DNA of 64,000 nucleotides from Spirodela intermedia. Its lineage: Eukaryota; Streptophyta; Magnoliopsida; Alismatales; Araceae. The stretch is taken from the NCBI GenBank assembly GCA_902729315.2, contig LR746265.1, positions 4,134,892-4,198,891 on the forward strand. The letters run 5' to 3'. The notes beneath the pieces were generated by a model. The model did not search any database. It saw only the letters and a program-made list of their open reading frames with translations, and was not told the DNA's origin. Every line of letters starts with the position of its first letter. Position 1 is the stretch's first letter. Shown here one piece after another: positions 56,801-64,000 of the stretch. A program made the position numbers and the translations under genes.

Positions 56801-59355
56801 CTCAGTGACCTCTACCATCATATAAATGGAGAGCTAGAAGGCCGTGAGATTGCGCCTGGACATTTCAAGGAGGTTTTGCAATTTCTGCTGGAATTAGATG
56901 CATTTCAGAACTATCAGTGCAAGCATGATGGAGACTCGTGGTCATCTGAGAATGATAATTACATGTTTGATGTCGTACGTCTGAGGAAAGATTTGGGAAT
57001 AGAACTTTGGGAACACACCGCTTGGAAGACGTCTAGATCACATGCTGAAAGGATGCTATCACTTATGCATCGTGCGAACTCAGTAAAGTTCCTCGCATAC
57101 TCCAAGAATTCGTCTCTCAGGGCACTGACTTCTCTCCTATCTGTGTATATGAGAGCTGTAAGCACTCTTTTAACACATCCACCATCTCTCCTTTCTCGTA
57201 CCCACCCTGGATGTTGCGACTTGACATGCAGAAGCATATTCTTTTATGATCCTTGTGCCTCACCTTGCTTTAAGATGTGTGCATCTGATGCAAGGCCGTG
57301 TGCCCTTTTCTCTCCTATTTGCAGATAGGTGAACCACAACCGACCTCCTTTCATGATGGGATATCAGAAGCATATCTGCGAACAGGCATTGAACACTTGT
57401 CCCAGTGTGTGCAGGCAACAAAAGATTTGTTGGGTCCGGCAATGAGCCCATCTGAAGAATCACTCAAGTTTCTTACGACACAAGTGGAACTATTACAGAG
57501 TTTCTTCAAGTTACTGTCGATTTCCCACGGGCATGGCTCCGATGCAGTTCAGCTCCTTCCTATCTACTTATTGCTGATCAAAACTTCAGATGCTGCATTA
57601 CGATTATTGAGCGATGCCAGGCAGTCGGCAACTTTGCACAAAACGGTGAAGTTTTTCCTCACTTTGCTCTTGACGGCACTGGAATCTATTCACCTCATAT
57701 ACGCAGATAAGTTGGATTCAGAGGTTGATCAATATGCTGAGGCATCTCTCCTAAGTCTGGGACTGTTGCCTGTCCTATGCAAATACACTGAAAGCTCTGT
57801 GTTATGCGACCTCTCTGTGGCTGCAATTGACCTAATAGTGAAAGGCCCTTTGACTCATAATACTTGGCTTCCTATTCTACAGAACCACCTCCGTTTGCAG
57901 CTTATTATTCCTAACCTTAGACACAAAGACAGACTTGGTTCTGTTCCCATAATATTTCGGTTCCTTCTTACATTGGCTCGCTTGAAAGGAGGTGCCCAGA
58001 TGCTCCACAGCGCCAATGCCTTCCAATCCGTGAAGATGCTACTCTCTTTCTTTATGAAAGAGGAGCCGTGTCCTCCAGACCTAGAAGGCTTTGGCATTGG
58101 TAACTCAATAGATGAAGGTGAAGATCTGAGGAGCATTTGGGGATTGGGCATGACCATCACAGAATCCATGATCAGCTCCCTGGGTGATGACGCGTCCTGC
58201 GCGGAGCTTGTGGCCAACGCAATCCACTATTTCTTTTCAGAGAAAGCTTCTCTGATGTACCATCATCTTTCTTTTCCAAAGGTTTCAAGCGATGATCACA
58301 GCAAGAAGAAGGCAAGAACCCAGAAGGCGCGGACATCTCTAACAACTCTCAAGGAAACTGAGTATGCACTCATGCTCACCTGTAAGCTGGCGAAGCATCA
58401 TAGATTGTGGATCAGGGAGATGAAAGAAAAAGACTCGGAACTCAGAGAAAGAGTCATCCATATGTTGGCCTTTATAAGTAAGAGCACTCAGCGTGTGGGA
58501 GACTCACCAGTCAGGACACCGCCACTGACATGCCCTCCAACCCTCAAAGAGGAGACCGCAGATCACGAAAGGGCGTCATATGTTGAAAGCAAACAGGGGT
58601 GGTTCACCCTTGCTGCTCTTGGATCTGTACCACAGAGCAGATCATCTGTCATCTCACTAGCCACTGGGAGTCAAGCCCATCGGACCCATTTTTCAGACAC
58701 TGTCGCCACACACATGTACAGGATCGCTTTTCTCCTTCTGAAGTTCTTGTGCACTCAGGCCAGGGTGGCGACGAAGAGGGCAGAGGAGGTGGGATACATT
58801 GATCTCGAGTTCTTCCCCGAGCTTCCCATGCCTGAGATTCTCCACGGCATACAGGTAGCACCTCTGTATGATTTTCCTAGTAGACGATCAGGTCGTTTCA
58901 GGCTAATAAAGTTGAGATTCTAATGCTCGCGATGATGATGACGATGATGGTGCAGGATCAGTCCATCAGCATCGTCACAGAAATCTGCAACTCCAAGGTG
59001 TCTAGAGAAATCCAGCCCAAGTCTCAGCTTCTGTGCCAACTGTTGCTGCAGATACTGGAGAAGGCGCTGTATTTGGAGCTCTGCGTCTCCCAGTCCTGCG
59101 GCATCCGCCCGGTCATGGGACGCACCGAGGATTTTGCCAAGGAAATCAGACTGTTGACGCAAGGTGATGATCCCCTCCTCCGTCGGGGCTCCCAACCAAG
59201 GGCGTCCCGCACAACCAGTTGCCCTACATTTGATCATTATTTCCGCCCTTGTTCTTGCAGCCGTCGATGGGTATCCGCCATTGAAGTCGTCCATCAAGTC
59301 CCTGAAGCAGATAGCAGCCCTTGTTCATCCCAGCAGCACCAGCATCATCCTCTGA
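20818..59355 (+). CDS. NUP188: Nuclear pore complex scaffold protein NUP188
   Basis: Thirty-three exons, 5868 bp, 1955 aa: 20818-20955, 21036-21209, 24850-24945, 25763-25832, 27460-27593, 28366-28506, 28590-28747, 28863-29028, 29113-29211, 30823-30900, 30993-31052, 31148-31302, 37266-37467, 38475-38594, 39409-39494, 39591-39701, 40423-40494, 41399-41487, 42112-42260, 47813-47956, 48051-48158, 50970-51077, 52623-52730, 52820-52930, 53762-53931, 54090-54293, 54388-54619, 55800-55907, 56052-56110, 56773-57157, 57325-58854, 58956-59163, 59261-59355. All junctions are GT/AG and in phase, and the length is close to the Arabidopsis protein I recall (about 1965 aa). Diagnostic blocks include DENLWWGSF, SLDEVQSYILV, LDTFFLAYYENFCGCKGEQW, EAGPLILAWGVFLYL, ILCKIYRGE, LLSALCEGPWPAKC, NGELEGREIAPG, WKTSRSHAERML and RAEEVGYIDLEFFPELPMPE. 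NUP188 is an alpha-solenoid of the inner ring that binds NUP93 and shapes the central channel. Introns 2, 12 and 19 hold LTR elements. A ready alternative, NUP205, lacks these blocks. Confidence 0.95.
23286..23451 (-). repeat. Left LTR (3' LTR of the inverted element)
   Basis: 166 bp, starts TGTTGAAAAT, ends TTCCAACA; shares long blocks with 24555-24726 such as AAATTCATTCAACTCT and GGGAGTAACGATACACAACT. Confidence 0.8.
24555..24726 (-). repeat. Right LTR (5' LTR of the inverted element)
   Basis: 172 bp partner of the left LTR; differences include single substitutions and a six-base insertion near its end. Confidence 0.8.
27757..27774. repeat. (CT)n microsatellite in NUP188 intron 5
   Basis: Nine CT units followed by a short C run. 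Confidence 0.9.
30081..30132. repeat. Short tandem repeat, about 27-bp unit, NUP188 intron 9
   Basis: Two adjacent copies of a unit containing CATGTGGCAACAAGTG and AGCCATATA, differing at one base in the shared core. Confidence 0.8.
31315..31335. repeat. (CT)n microsatellite at start of NUP188 intron 12
   Basis: Ten CT units just after the exon 12 donor site. Confidence 0.9.
32050..34230 (+). mobile_element. Degenerate Ty1/copia remnant in NUP188 intron 12
   Basis: Successive frame fragments follow the copia gag-pol order: a gag portion (about 32090-32560, with YELKTKSMYIMLG and LKGLWQEP), a CCHC zinc knuckle CTYCKKPCHTRDRC near 32753-32794, a decayed protease motif WVVDAGAMDHM near 33075-33107 (DSGA replaced by DAGA), a GAG-pre-integrase piece (HQRMGHP) near 33487, and integrase fragments to about 34230. 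Stops and frame breaks are frequent, the reverse transcriptase and RNase H are absent, and no LTRs were found. Boundaries are approximate. It contributes to the 6-kb size of intron 12 (31303-37265). Confidence 0.8.
33828..34155. repeat. Tandem duplication, 2 x 164 bp, inside the copia remnant
   Basis: Unit 33828-33991 is followed directly by 33992-34155; by eye they differ at only three or four bases. The duplicated piece is an integrase fragment (LAERKNRHLLE-like frame, broken). The high identity shows the duplication is recent compared with the decay of the element around it. Confidence 0.9.
38244..38435. repeat. Tandem duplication, about 95-bp unit, NUP188 intron 13
   Basis: Blocks containing GCTTCTTATTCTTTT, ACTAGGACACCC, CTACTCATTTAC and TTGTGATAAGGTTAAT occur twice with an offset of about 95 bases, ending about 40 bp upstream of exon 14. 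Confidence 0.85.
38666..38938. repeat. Tandem duplication, about 137-bp unit, NUP188 intron 14
   Basis: Two diverged copies share TTTTGTGT, CACAATTCTGTCACATCT and CAGTCTGCATTTTT, offset about 137 bases with small indels. Confidence 0.75.
42530..42820. other. Pyrimidine-rich island in NUP188 intron 19
   Basis: About 290 bp dominated by C and T, open in all three plus frames with Ser/Pro/Leu-rich translations. Being open in all three frames is explained by lack of A-containing stops, not by coding. It resembles a pyrimidine-rich 5' leader or a degraded simple repeat. Confidence 0.5.
43401..43613 (+). repeat. 5' LTR of the copia element
   Basis: 213 bp; starts TGTTACGCAG. The end reads TGTAATG where the 3' LTR has TGTAACA, so the terminal CA is mutated. 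Confidence 0.88.
43614..43625 (+). other. Primer binding site of the copia element
   Basis: TGGTATCAGAGC, complementary to the 3' end of plant initiator methionine tRNA and standard for plant copia elements. Confidence 0.85.
44031..47374 (+). pseudogene. Copia gag-pol polyprotein, broken and lacking reverse transcriptase
   Basis: Begins at an ATG at 44031 with early in-frame stops. Recognisable parts in order: gag fragment 44430-44702; CCHC knuckle CTYCWKNCHTRETC near 44828-44870; protease motif WIIDSGATNHM near 45148-45180; GAG-pre-integrase with LGHPSIKVLW and CEPCQMAK (45570-45675); integrase with HSDMWGPSSSSG (45739-45774), VDDCTKF and GVAERKIGQL (46029-46058); integrase C-terminal part GYSNTKKGYKFYDPR (46326-46370); then, after about 46532, the sequence resumes downstream of the polymerase with a KYT-like segment, RNase H motif TDADYAGSVDDRR (46900-46938), SSAEAE (47019-47036) and the ADILTKG end (47287-47307). 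The YVDD-containing polymerase core between them is absent. Confidence 0.88.
47370..47381 (+). other. Polypurine tract of the copia element
   Basis: The purine run GAGGGGGAG directly precedes the 3' LTR start at 47382, the standard plus-strand primer site. Confidence 0.8.
47382..47597 (+). repeat. 3' LTR of the copia element
   Basis: 216 bp; starts TGTTATGCAG, ends TGTAACA. Confidence 0.9.
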
Positions 59356-59422
59356 GGTTTTCTCCACCATCCCATGCTTTATTTGGGGCAAAATATGGGT
59401 TTAATGTGCCGTCAATATAGAG

Positions 59423-59468
<46 letters not shown>

Positions 59469-59585
59469 GGGGGGGATGCCCTTGTTCATCCTAGCAGCAG
59501 CAGCATACTCTTGAGGTTTTCTCCTCTATCCCATATTTTTTTGGGGCAAAATATGGGTTTAATGTGCCGTCAATATAGGAAAGAA

Positions 59586-59600
<15 letters not shown>
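59318..59600. repeat. Tandem duplication (161 bp apart) of the NUP188 3' end
   Basis: A block starting at CCCTTGTTCATCC (59318, within the last NUP188 exon) and running through GGGGCAAAATATGGGTTTAA and TGTGCCGTCAATATAG to a CT tract is repeated from 59479. The first copy includes the last dozen codons and stop of NUP188; the second lies wholly downstream. Confidence 0.9.
59428..59466. repeat. (CT)n microsatellite, NUP188 3' flank
   Basis: About nineteen CT units at the end of the first copy of the 3' duplication. Confidence 0.9.
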
Positions 59601-59616
<16 letters not shown>

Positions 59617-59617
59617 A
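59589..59617. repeat. (CT)n microsatellite, second copy
   Basis: About fourteen CT units at the end of the second copy of the 3' duplication. Confidence 0.9.
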
Positions 59618-59755
59618 TGGCGATGCCTTTGCAACAGGATGAATCTGGGCTTTCACAGGGCTTTTTCAAATGGGTGGATAAGGCGATGCCTCAAGTGGGG
59701 CCCAGCCCGGGCCGATGGCAACTTTATACGACTGCCTATTGACACGAGAAGCGAT

Positions 59756-59761
59756 CACGTG
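59756..59761. promoter_or_regulatory. G-box upstream of cyclophilin
   Basis: Perfect CACGTG, about 240 bases upstream of the cyclophilin ATG and 145 upstream of its TATA box. Typical target of bZIP and bHLH factors. Confidence 0.4.
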
Positions 59762-59901
59762 CGGCCACGAAATACGAGGAGCAGCCTTGCCTAACCATGG
59801 TTGAATTTAACCCCTTTCCTTGGTGATCTTGCTGCTCTAGCCACGTTTCAAATCGACCGTCCGGATCGATCGAGAAAAATATCTTGTCGCTGCTCACGTC
59901 G

Positions 59902-59910
59902 CTATATATC
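59902..59910 (+). promoter_or_regulatory. TATA box of cyclophilin
   Basis: CTATATATC, 87-95 bases upstream of the ATG at 59997, followed by C-rich leader sequence. Good match in sequence and distance. Confidence 0.6.
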
Positions 59911-59996
59911 CCCCCGCCGCTCCGCCAGCCCTAACTCACTTGCAGACTTTTCTTGCTCTTCTTCGCCGGTCATTTGGGGCTCCGATCTTCGGGAAG

Positions 59997-60518
59997 ATGG
60001 CTGCAAACCCTAGGGTCTTCTTCGACCTCACCATCGGTGGAGCCCCGGCGGGGCGGGTCGTGATGGAGCTCTTTGCGGACGTGACGCCGAAGACAGCGGA
60101 GAACTTCCGGGCGCTCTGCACCGGGGAGAAGGGGCGGGGGCGCTCCGGCAAGCCCCTCCACTACAAGGGATCGACCTTCCACAGGGTGATCCCTCAGTTC
60201 ATGTGCCAGGGTGGCGACTTCACCGCCGGGAACGGCACCGGCGGCGAGTCGATCTACGGCTCCAAGTTCGAGGACGAGAACTTCGTGAAGATGCACGAAG
60301 GCCCCGGCATTCTGTCCATGGCCAACGCCGGTCCCGGGACGAACGGATCGCAGTTCTTCATCTGCACGGCCAAGACGTCTTGGCTGGATGGCAAGCACGT
60401 CGTCTTCGGGCGGGTCGTCGAGGGATTGGACGTCATCCGTGCCGTGGAGAAGGTGGGGTCCTCCAGCGGTAGGACCTCCAAGCCCGTCGTCGTAGCCGAC
60501 TGTGGCCAGCTCTCCTAG
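59997..60518 (+). CDS. CYP: Cyclophilin, cytosolic plant type (peptidyl-prolyl cis-trans isomerase)
   Basis: Single exon, 173 aa, very GC-rich. It is a single-domain cyclophilin with no targeting extension, expected in cytosol and nucleus, catalysing cis-trans isomerisation of X-Pro bonds and binding cyclosporin A. Key residues are present: Arg63, Phe68 and Gln71 in [15 protein letters not shown], Gln119 and Phe121 in [11 protein letters not shown], Trp129 and His134 in [13 protein letters not shown]. The plant-specific loop (GRGRSGKPL, about 46-54) and the cysteines Cys41 and Cys169, known as a redox-sensitive pair in plant cyclophilin A, are both there. The start at 59997 was chosen because [10 protein letters not shown] is the family N-terminus and the frame upstream has no ATG. 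Lack of introns is usual for this plant group (ROC/CYP18-19 type). Confidence 0.95.
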   Translation: MAANPRVFFDLTIGGAPAGRVVMELFADVTPKTAENFRALCTGEKGRGRSGKPLHYKGSTFHRVIPQFMCQGGDFTAGNGTGGESIYGSKFEDENFVKMHEGPGILSMANAGPGTNGSQFFICTAKTSWLDGKHVVFGRVVEGLDVIRAVEKVGSSSGRTSKPVVVADCGQLS

Positions 60519-62702
60519 ACGCCTGCACCCCTCCTTCCCCGCCGTGGTCCTGCCGCCGATCTACGAATCTCCCCCTTGTGTGTCCTCGTTGTGATCCCAC
60601 TGCCTACGTGCGTCGTTCTCCCTGTGACATCGTTTCCCCCTGTCGTTCTTTTAGCGTTTCCGTTTTCGGTCTGCGGCAGCAGCTTTCTGGATACCTATTT
60701 TTGATCTGTGTGAAAGCCGCGGCGGGTCGGTAGAACTCTTCTCCATGAGAGACTGTTTAACTCGACACTAGTATGAATCCACATGAAATAAACTTCTACC
60801 CGCATCGCCCTTCTCTCTTCTTCTCACTCTCGTCGTAGCTCAACTCACACAGGTGATCTTCGTCGTCATTTCTTGGTTATCCATAATCGGGGAAATGATA
60901 ATCCCATGGAACTGTGCGTCGAGCTCATCTACCAATGGCGTGGGGAGACCGCGCCATGGATTATTGCGCCTGGTGAAGGAACGATTATTGCGCCTGGTGG
61001 GGGGGCGCCTTTTTTATTTAGCCTACCCTCGTCTCAGTTTGACTTCCTCTTTGTTTTATTCTCCGCCCACTGAGCAGATCTCTCCCCTTCGGAATACTTT
61101 CTCCGTAGCCGGTGATTGGGTCCCCTGCCGTCGCGGCGGCCACAGGCGCCGGGCGTATCTGCCGTCTCCGTCGTGGCGTGCCTGGAAGGAGAAAGCTCCT
61201 TCACCATCAAAATTAAACCTCGAAGGTCGGCCCGTAGAGGAGAAGGGAGATTCAGCAGGTGACAAAATCGGGGAGGGCACTACTCTTCCCGATGAGACCT
61301 GCTGTACGAATCGCAGTTACATGCCAGGACTTGGTTTTCCGGCAACAGTGACTGCGCATCGACCCCCCCACTTGAAGAACAACGCCTTTTCTAAAAGCAT
61401 CAAATGGGGAAAAAAAGAGTCGGGCTAGAACTTGGAGCGCCACCCTTTGAAGAACCCTAAGCGGACCTCGGATTCCCTGGAGTGTCCCCTTCCTCACGCA
61501 GCCGCACAGTGACCCCCACCGAGTGCTTGATCGAACCTCTCCGTCAGACCGTAGCCGCCCAACCTTGTGCGGGGGAATTCGGAATATCCAAGAGGGATCT
61601 TTAAGCCCCCAAGTGGGCATATCCCGCGAGAATATCATCAGCAGATCGACGCATATATATATAATGTTTAATATTTTTTCTAAAACCTCTCTGACTGTGG
61701 GGATGAGCTTATGGGAAGTCCTCGGGCAGTTGCAGAAGGGTGCGACGTGGGTGCCCATCTTTTCTGGGTCCGTCGGCTTGACTCTTTCTGCCGGAGTCCT
61801 GGTTTGAAGATTTCTTCCGGCCGTCACCGACCTCCGCCGGTGCCACCGAAAGCTCTGTGGGAGGCGTCTTCCCGCGGTCCACCATCGGCCGTAGAGGCTG
61901 TCCCACGCCGCTAAGCAGCGATCTTCTGGGTGCCCGCAGACACACCCAGCCGCCGACTGCATCTTCTTCTTCCTCCCAACGGAGGCGTCTTCCCTCCTCG
62001 CCGATGGTCGTCGCCATCGCCTCTCCGGTCGACGGACGGTGCTGATTGGGCCGGGGGGAGCCCGTGCTTGAGGATAAGTCTCGGCCGGGAACTGGGCCCT
62101 GTCAAAGGAGCGACCGGGGCCCCGGTCGGGGAACATTCGATCTCATTTAATTCCCCGCCGACTCGCCAAATGGGGACGCCGAAAATTAATGCGCCTCTCG
62201 CTCCTCTCTCTTAAGAAAGATCGGGGTTCCACCTGATCGAGATGCTTCGGGGTGGGTGGATTGCCACCGAGGTAAACTATGGAGAAAGATCGCGTTTTTT
62301 ATCTTATAGTGCCTGAAGAAATCTCTTCCAGTGTAGAGGAAGCCCTCGTTCTTCCCGTCTGTGGCGAAGGTTTGATGGGTGGTTTTCTTAGATGACGATC
62401 GACATTGACGGCTCTCGGTCCTCCTCTTTCCTTCCCTCCGCCGTTTGCCATTAATGAGTCCAGGCTCCGGAGGGAGGGACAGTAACTGCACTACCGTCCG
62501 GGTAGAGGGGCAGTTGAGGAGTAAAAAGTACGACCCACCATTTACTGGTCCGTCGGGGGCCGCTCTCTTTGCCCTCTCCGTTCTTCGTGACGGCGAGCCT
62601 CTCCTCGCCTCTGGCTCCTTCCCGTGTCTCTATCTATTGGTCCCTGATTCATCCGGTCCTACGTTCAGTGATTACCACGCCCTGTCGCTCTCTGTCGCTC
62701 TC
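60519..62702. other. Intergenic GC-rich region, no confident gene
   Basis: About 2.2 kb between the cyclophilin and the Ole e 1-type gene. The first 280 bases are the cyclophilin 3' flank. From 60850 to 62210 there are long frames on both strands, the longest 294 codons on minus (61252-62136), with Arg/Pro-rich translations that match no family I know; overlapping open frames in GC-rich DNA are expected by chance. The texture (GC-rich, many direct short repeats of CGGG/CCGG type, a sudden AT patch at 61660-61690) is like a degraded transposon, but no ends were found. Confidence 0.4.
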
Positions 62703-63871
62703 ATGGGCTCTTCGCTCCGCCGGCTGCTGGCAATGCCGCCGATGCTGATGTTGGCGCTGCTGTCGCCGGCGCTGCTCAGCTGGGCGGTCCGCGGGGCCGC
62801 AGCTGAGGCCGTGGTTACCGGCACCGTCTTCTGCGACCAATGCCGTGACGGGGAGCGCGACTTATTTGACTACCCGCTCGAAGGTCTGCCGGGGTGGTGC
62901 GATATATATATCATCTTCGGGGATCATCCGCCGCTCTTGATCGCTGAGCTGATGTAACCGCGGTGTTGTTGGCAGGGGCGAGGGTGGCCGTGGTGTGCAC
63001 CGGCGGGGATGGGCATGTGGCCCTCTACGGAGAGGCGACGACGAACTGGTTCGGTGTTTACTGCGTGCAGTTCGATGGCGGCCCTGATCTCAGCTCGTGC
63101 TCTGCACAGGTGGTGAGCGGGACCCAGGAGTGCGGGGCGGCGGCGGGCCCGCCGGGGGGGCTTCACCTGCTGTTCGGGCTGTTCGGCACGGCGATGTACG
63201 CGGCGGACGGCCTACTGGCGCTGCCTTCCCAGCCGTCGTCCTCTTGCCCGGGTTTCACCTCCCCTAGCCCTCTGGAGCATATCGCTGCACGTCCACCCAC
63301 CCCGCCGGGGAGGGCAGCTCTTCCTCCCCCATCACTCCCCTTCAGGCAGACCTCAGCCTGTCCATGCGAGTACGCTCCCACCGCCCGCTCATATTTGCGC
63401 ACGAGATTCGTAGGGCTGCGAAAAGACCGGACTTTTAGCTTGTAATTTCGAACCCATGAAGCTATTTCGAGGCGATCATTCTTTATTTCATTCCCACCGC
63501 TGGTTGGCAGGACGTGGACAGCACCGCAGTACGGATGCTACTGGAAGATGGTCTTCCCCGACACGAAGGTGGCAGCGGCGTTCGGGCTCGCCGCAGCCCG
63601 GCGTTACGGGACGGACATGACGCTGATGGAGGCCCTTCGAGGAAGGGGAGACCTCTACCGGACTCTGCTCAGGGAAGCAGTCACCGCCCTCCTCAACTCC
63701 TACCGCAGCCTGCTCTTCTTCTACCCGACGCGCATCGTGATCGACCACATGAACTGGGCGCTGTCGGCGTCCCCTCGGCAGGCCCTCGTGGTCGCCCTGA
63801 GATTCAAGAGGGCTAACTCCGGCGCCGCTGGGTACGGCGGTGCCCGATGCGATTTCGCCCCCTGCGACTAG
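62703..63871 (+). CDS. Pollen Ole e 1 allergen/extensin-like secreted protein
   Basis: Three exons: 62703-62883, 62976-63369 and 63511-63871; 311 aa. Residues 1-36 form a signal peptide (MGSSLRRLLAMPPMLMLALL, then Ala-rich). The Ole e 1 domain follows: VVTGTVFCDQC, DLFDYPLEGARVAVVC, GEATTNWFGVYCVQFDGG, then CSAQVVSG. A proline/serine-rich linker (about 155-185) leads to a second conserved part: SACPCE, joined across intron 2 to TWTAPQYGCYWKMV, then RYGTDMTL, GRGDLYRTLLREAVTALLNS and HMNWALSAS. Intron phases 1 and 2 close exactly, and the joined motif around SACPCETW matches family spacing, which fixes the second donor at 63370. Members are secreted, cysteine-rich and probably wall-associated; biochemical role unknown. 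Eighteen or more cysteine-rich and GC-rich blocks make it typical of the longer plant subfamily. Confidence 0.9.
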
Positions 63872-64000
63872 CTTCCTCGTCTTCGGCCATCCTGCACGAA
63901 GACCTTGAAAGATAGCTCCTTTGCCTCCTGGATCATACGTCTCAGCTACGAGTGTCGCATCTTTACTGTAGCGTGATTGAAATCTCATGCAGAGACGACC

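Larger units (their letters stand above)
59356..59996. other. NUP188 3' flank and cyclophilin promoter
   Basis: The left part holds the duplicated 3' end of NUP188 and two CT microsatellites. The right part holds the cyclophilin promoter: a palindromic CACGTG G-box at 59756-59761 and a TATA box at 59903. No gene in between. Confidence 0.6.

Noticed and set aside
62445-62702. Upstream extension of the Ole e 1-type frame to 62445
   Set aside because: The signal peptide begins at Met 62703; upstream residues are unlike the family.

Overview
The window is nuclear DNA of a flowering plant. The evidence is intron-rich genes with GT/AG junctions, plant-restricted families (group IV calcium-dependent protein kinase, WEB family, Pollen Ole e 1 family, plant-type cyclophilin with its extra loop) and Ty1/copia LTR elements inside introns. 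Very GC-rich, intron-poor genes (cyclophilin, the Ole e 1 gene, exon 1 of the DnaJ gene) sit next to AT-rich introns, which leans toward a monocot; that lineage call is inference only.

Layout from left to right: (1) a WEB-family coiled-coil gene on minus (532-1712, 2 exons, 223 aa); (2) a TFIIS-like transcription elongation factor gene on plus (4232-6693, 6 exons, 413 aa); (3) a CPK16/18/28-type calcium-dependent protein kinase on minus (7821-14067, 12 exons, 541 aa); (4) a DNAJC17-type J-domain plus RRM protein on minus (15588-18733, 3 exons, 309 aa); (5) a single-exon three-helix membrane protein on minus (19609-20004); (6) the nucleoporin NUP188 on plus (20818-59355), rebuilt here as 33 exons giving 1955 aa with every phase closing; (7) an intronless cyclophilin on plus (59997-60518); (8) a secreted Pollen Ole e 1 family protein on plus (62703-63871, 3 exons, 311 aa). 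The membrane-protein gene and NUP188 are divergent and share an 813-bp promoter region rich in ACGT cores.

NUP188 takes up 60% of the window because three introns have been inflated: intron 2 by a reverse-oriented non-autonomous LTR element (23286-24726), intron 12 by a decayed copia copy with an internal 164-bp tandem duplication (about 32050-34230), and intron 19 by a copia element with both LTRs, primer binding site and polypurine tract but no reverse transcriptase core (43401-47597).

The genes do not form a pathway. They are separately transcribed housekeeping or signalling genes: nuclear pore scaffold, protein folding, RNA-linked chaperone, transcription elongation, calcium signalling, chloroplast movement-related coiled coil, cell wall or secreted protein. 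No operon, CRISPR array, tRNA, rRNA or novel multi-gene system was found. The most informative points are the complete NUP188 model, the TFIIS-like protein without the catalytic acidic hairpin motif, the short-tailed kinase, and the ACGT-rich divergent promoter. Coordinates for exons were derived by hand from splice signals, reading phase and recalled family sequence, not from transcripts.
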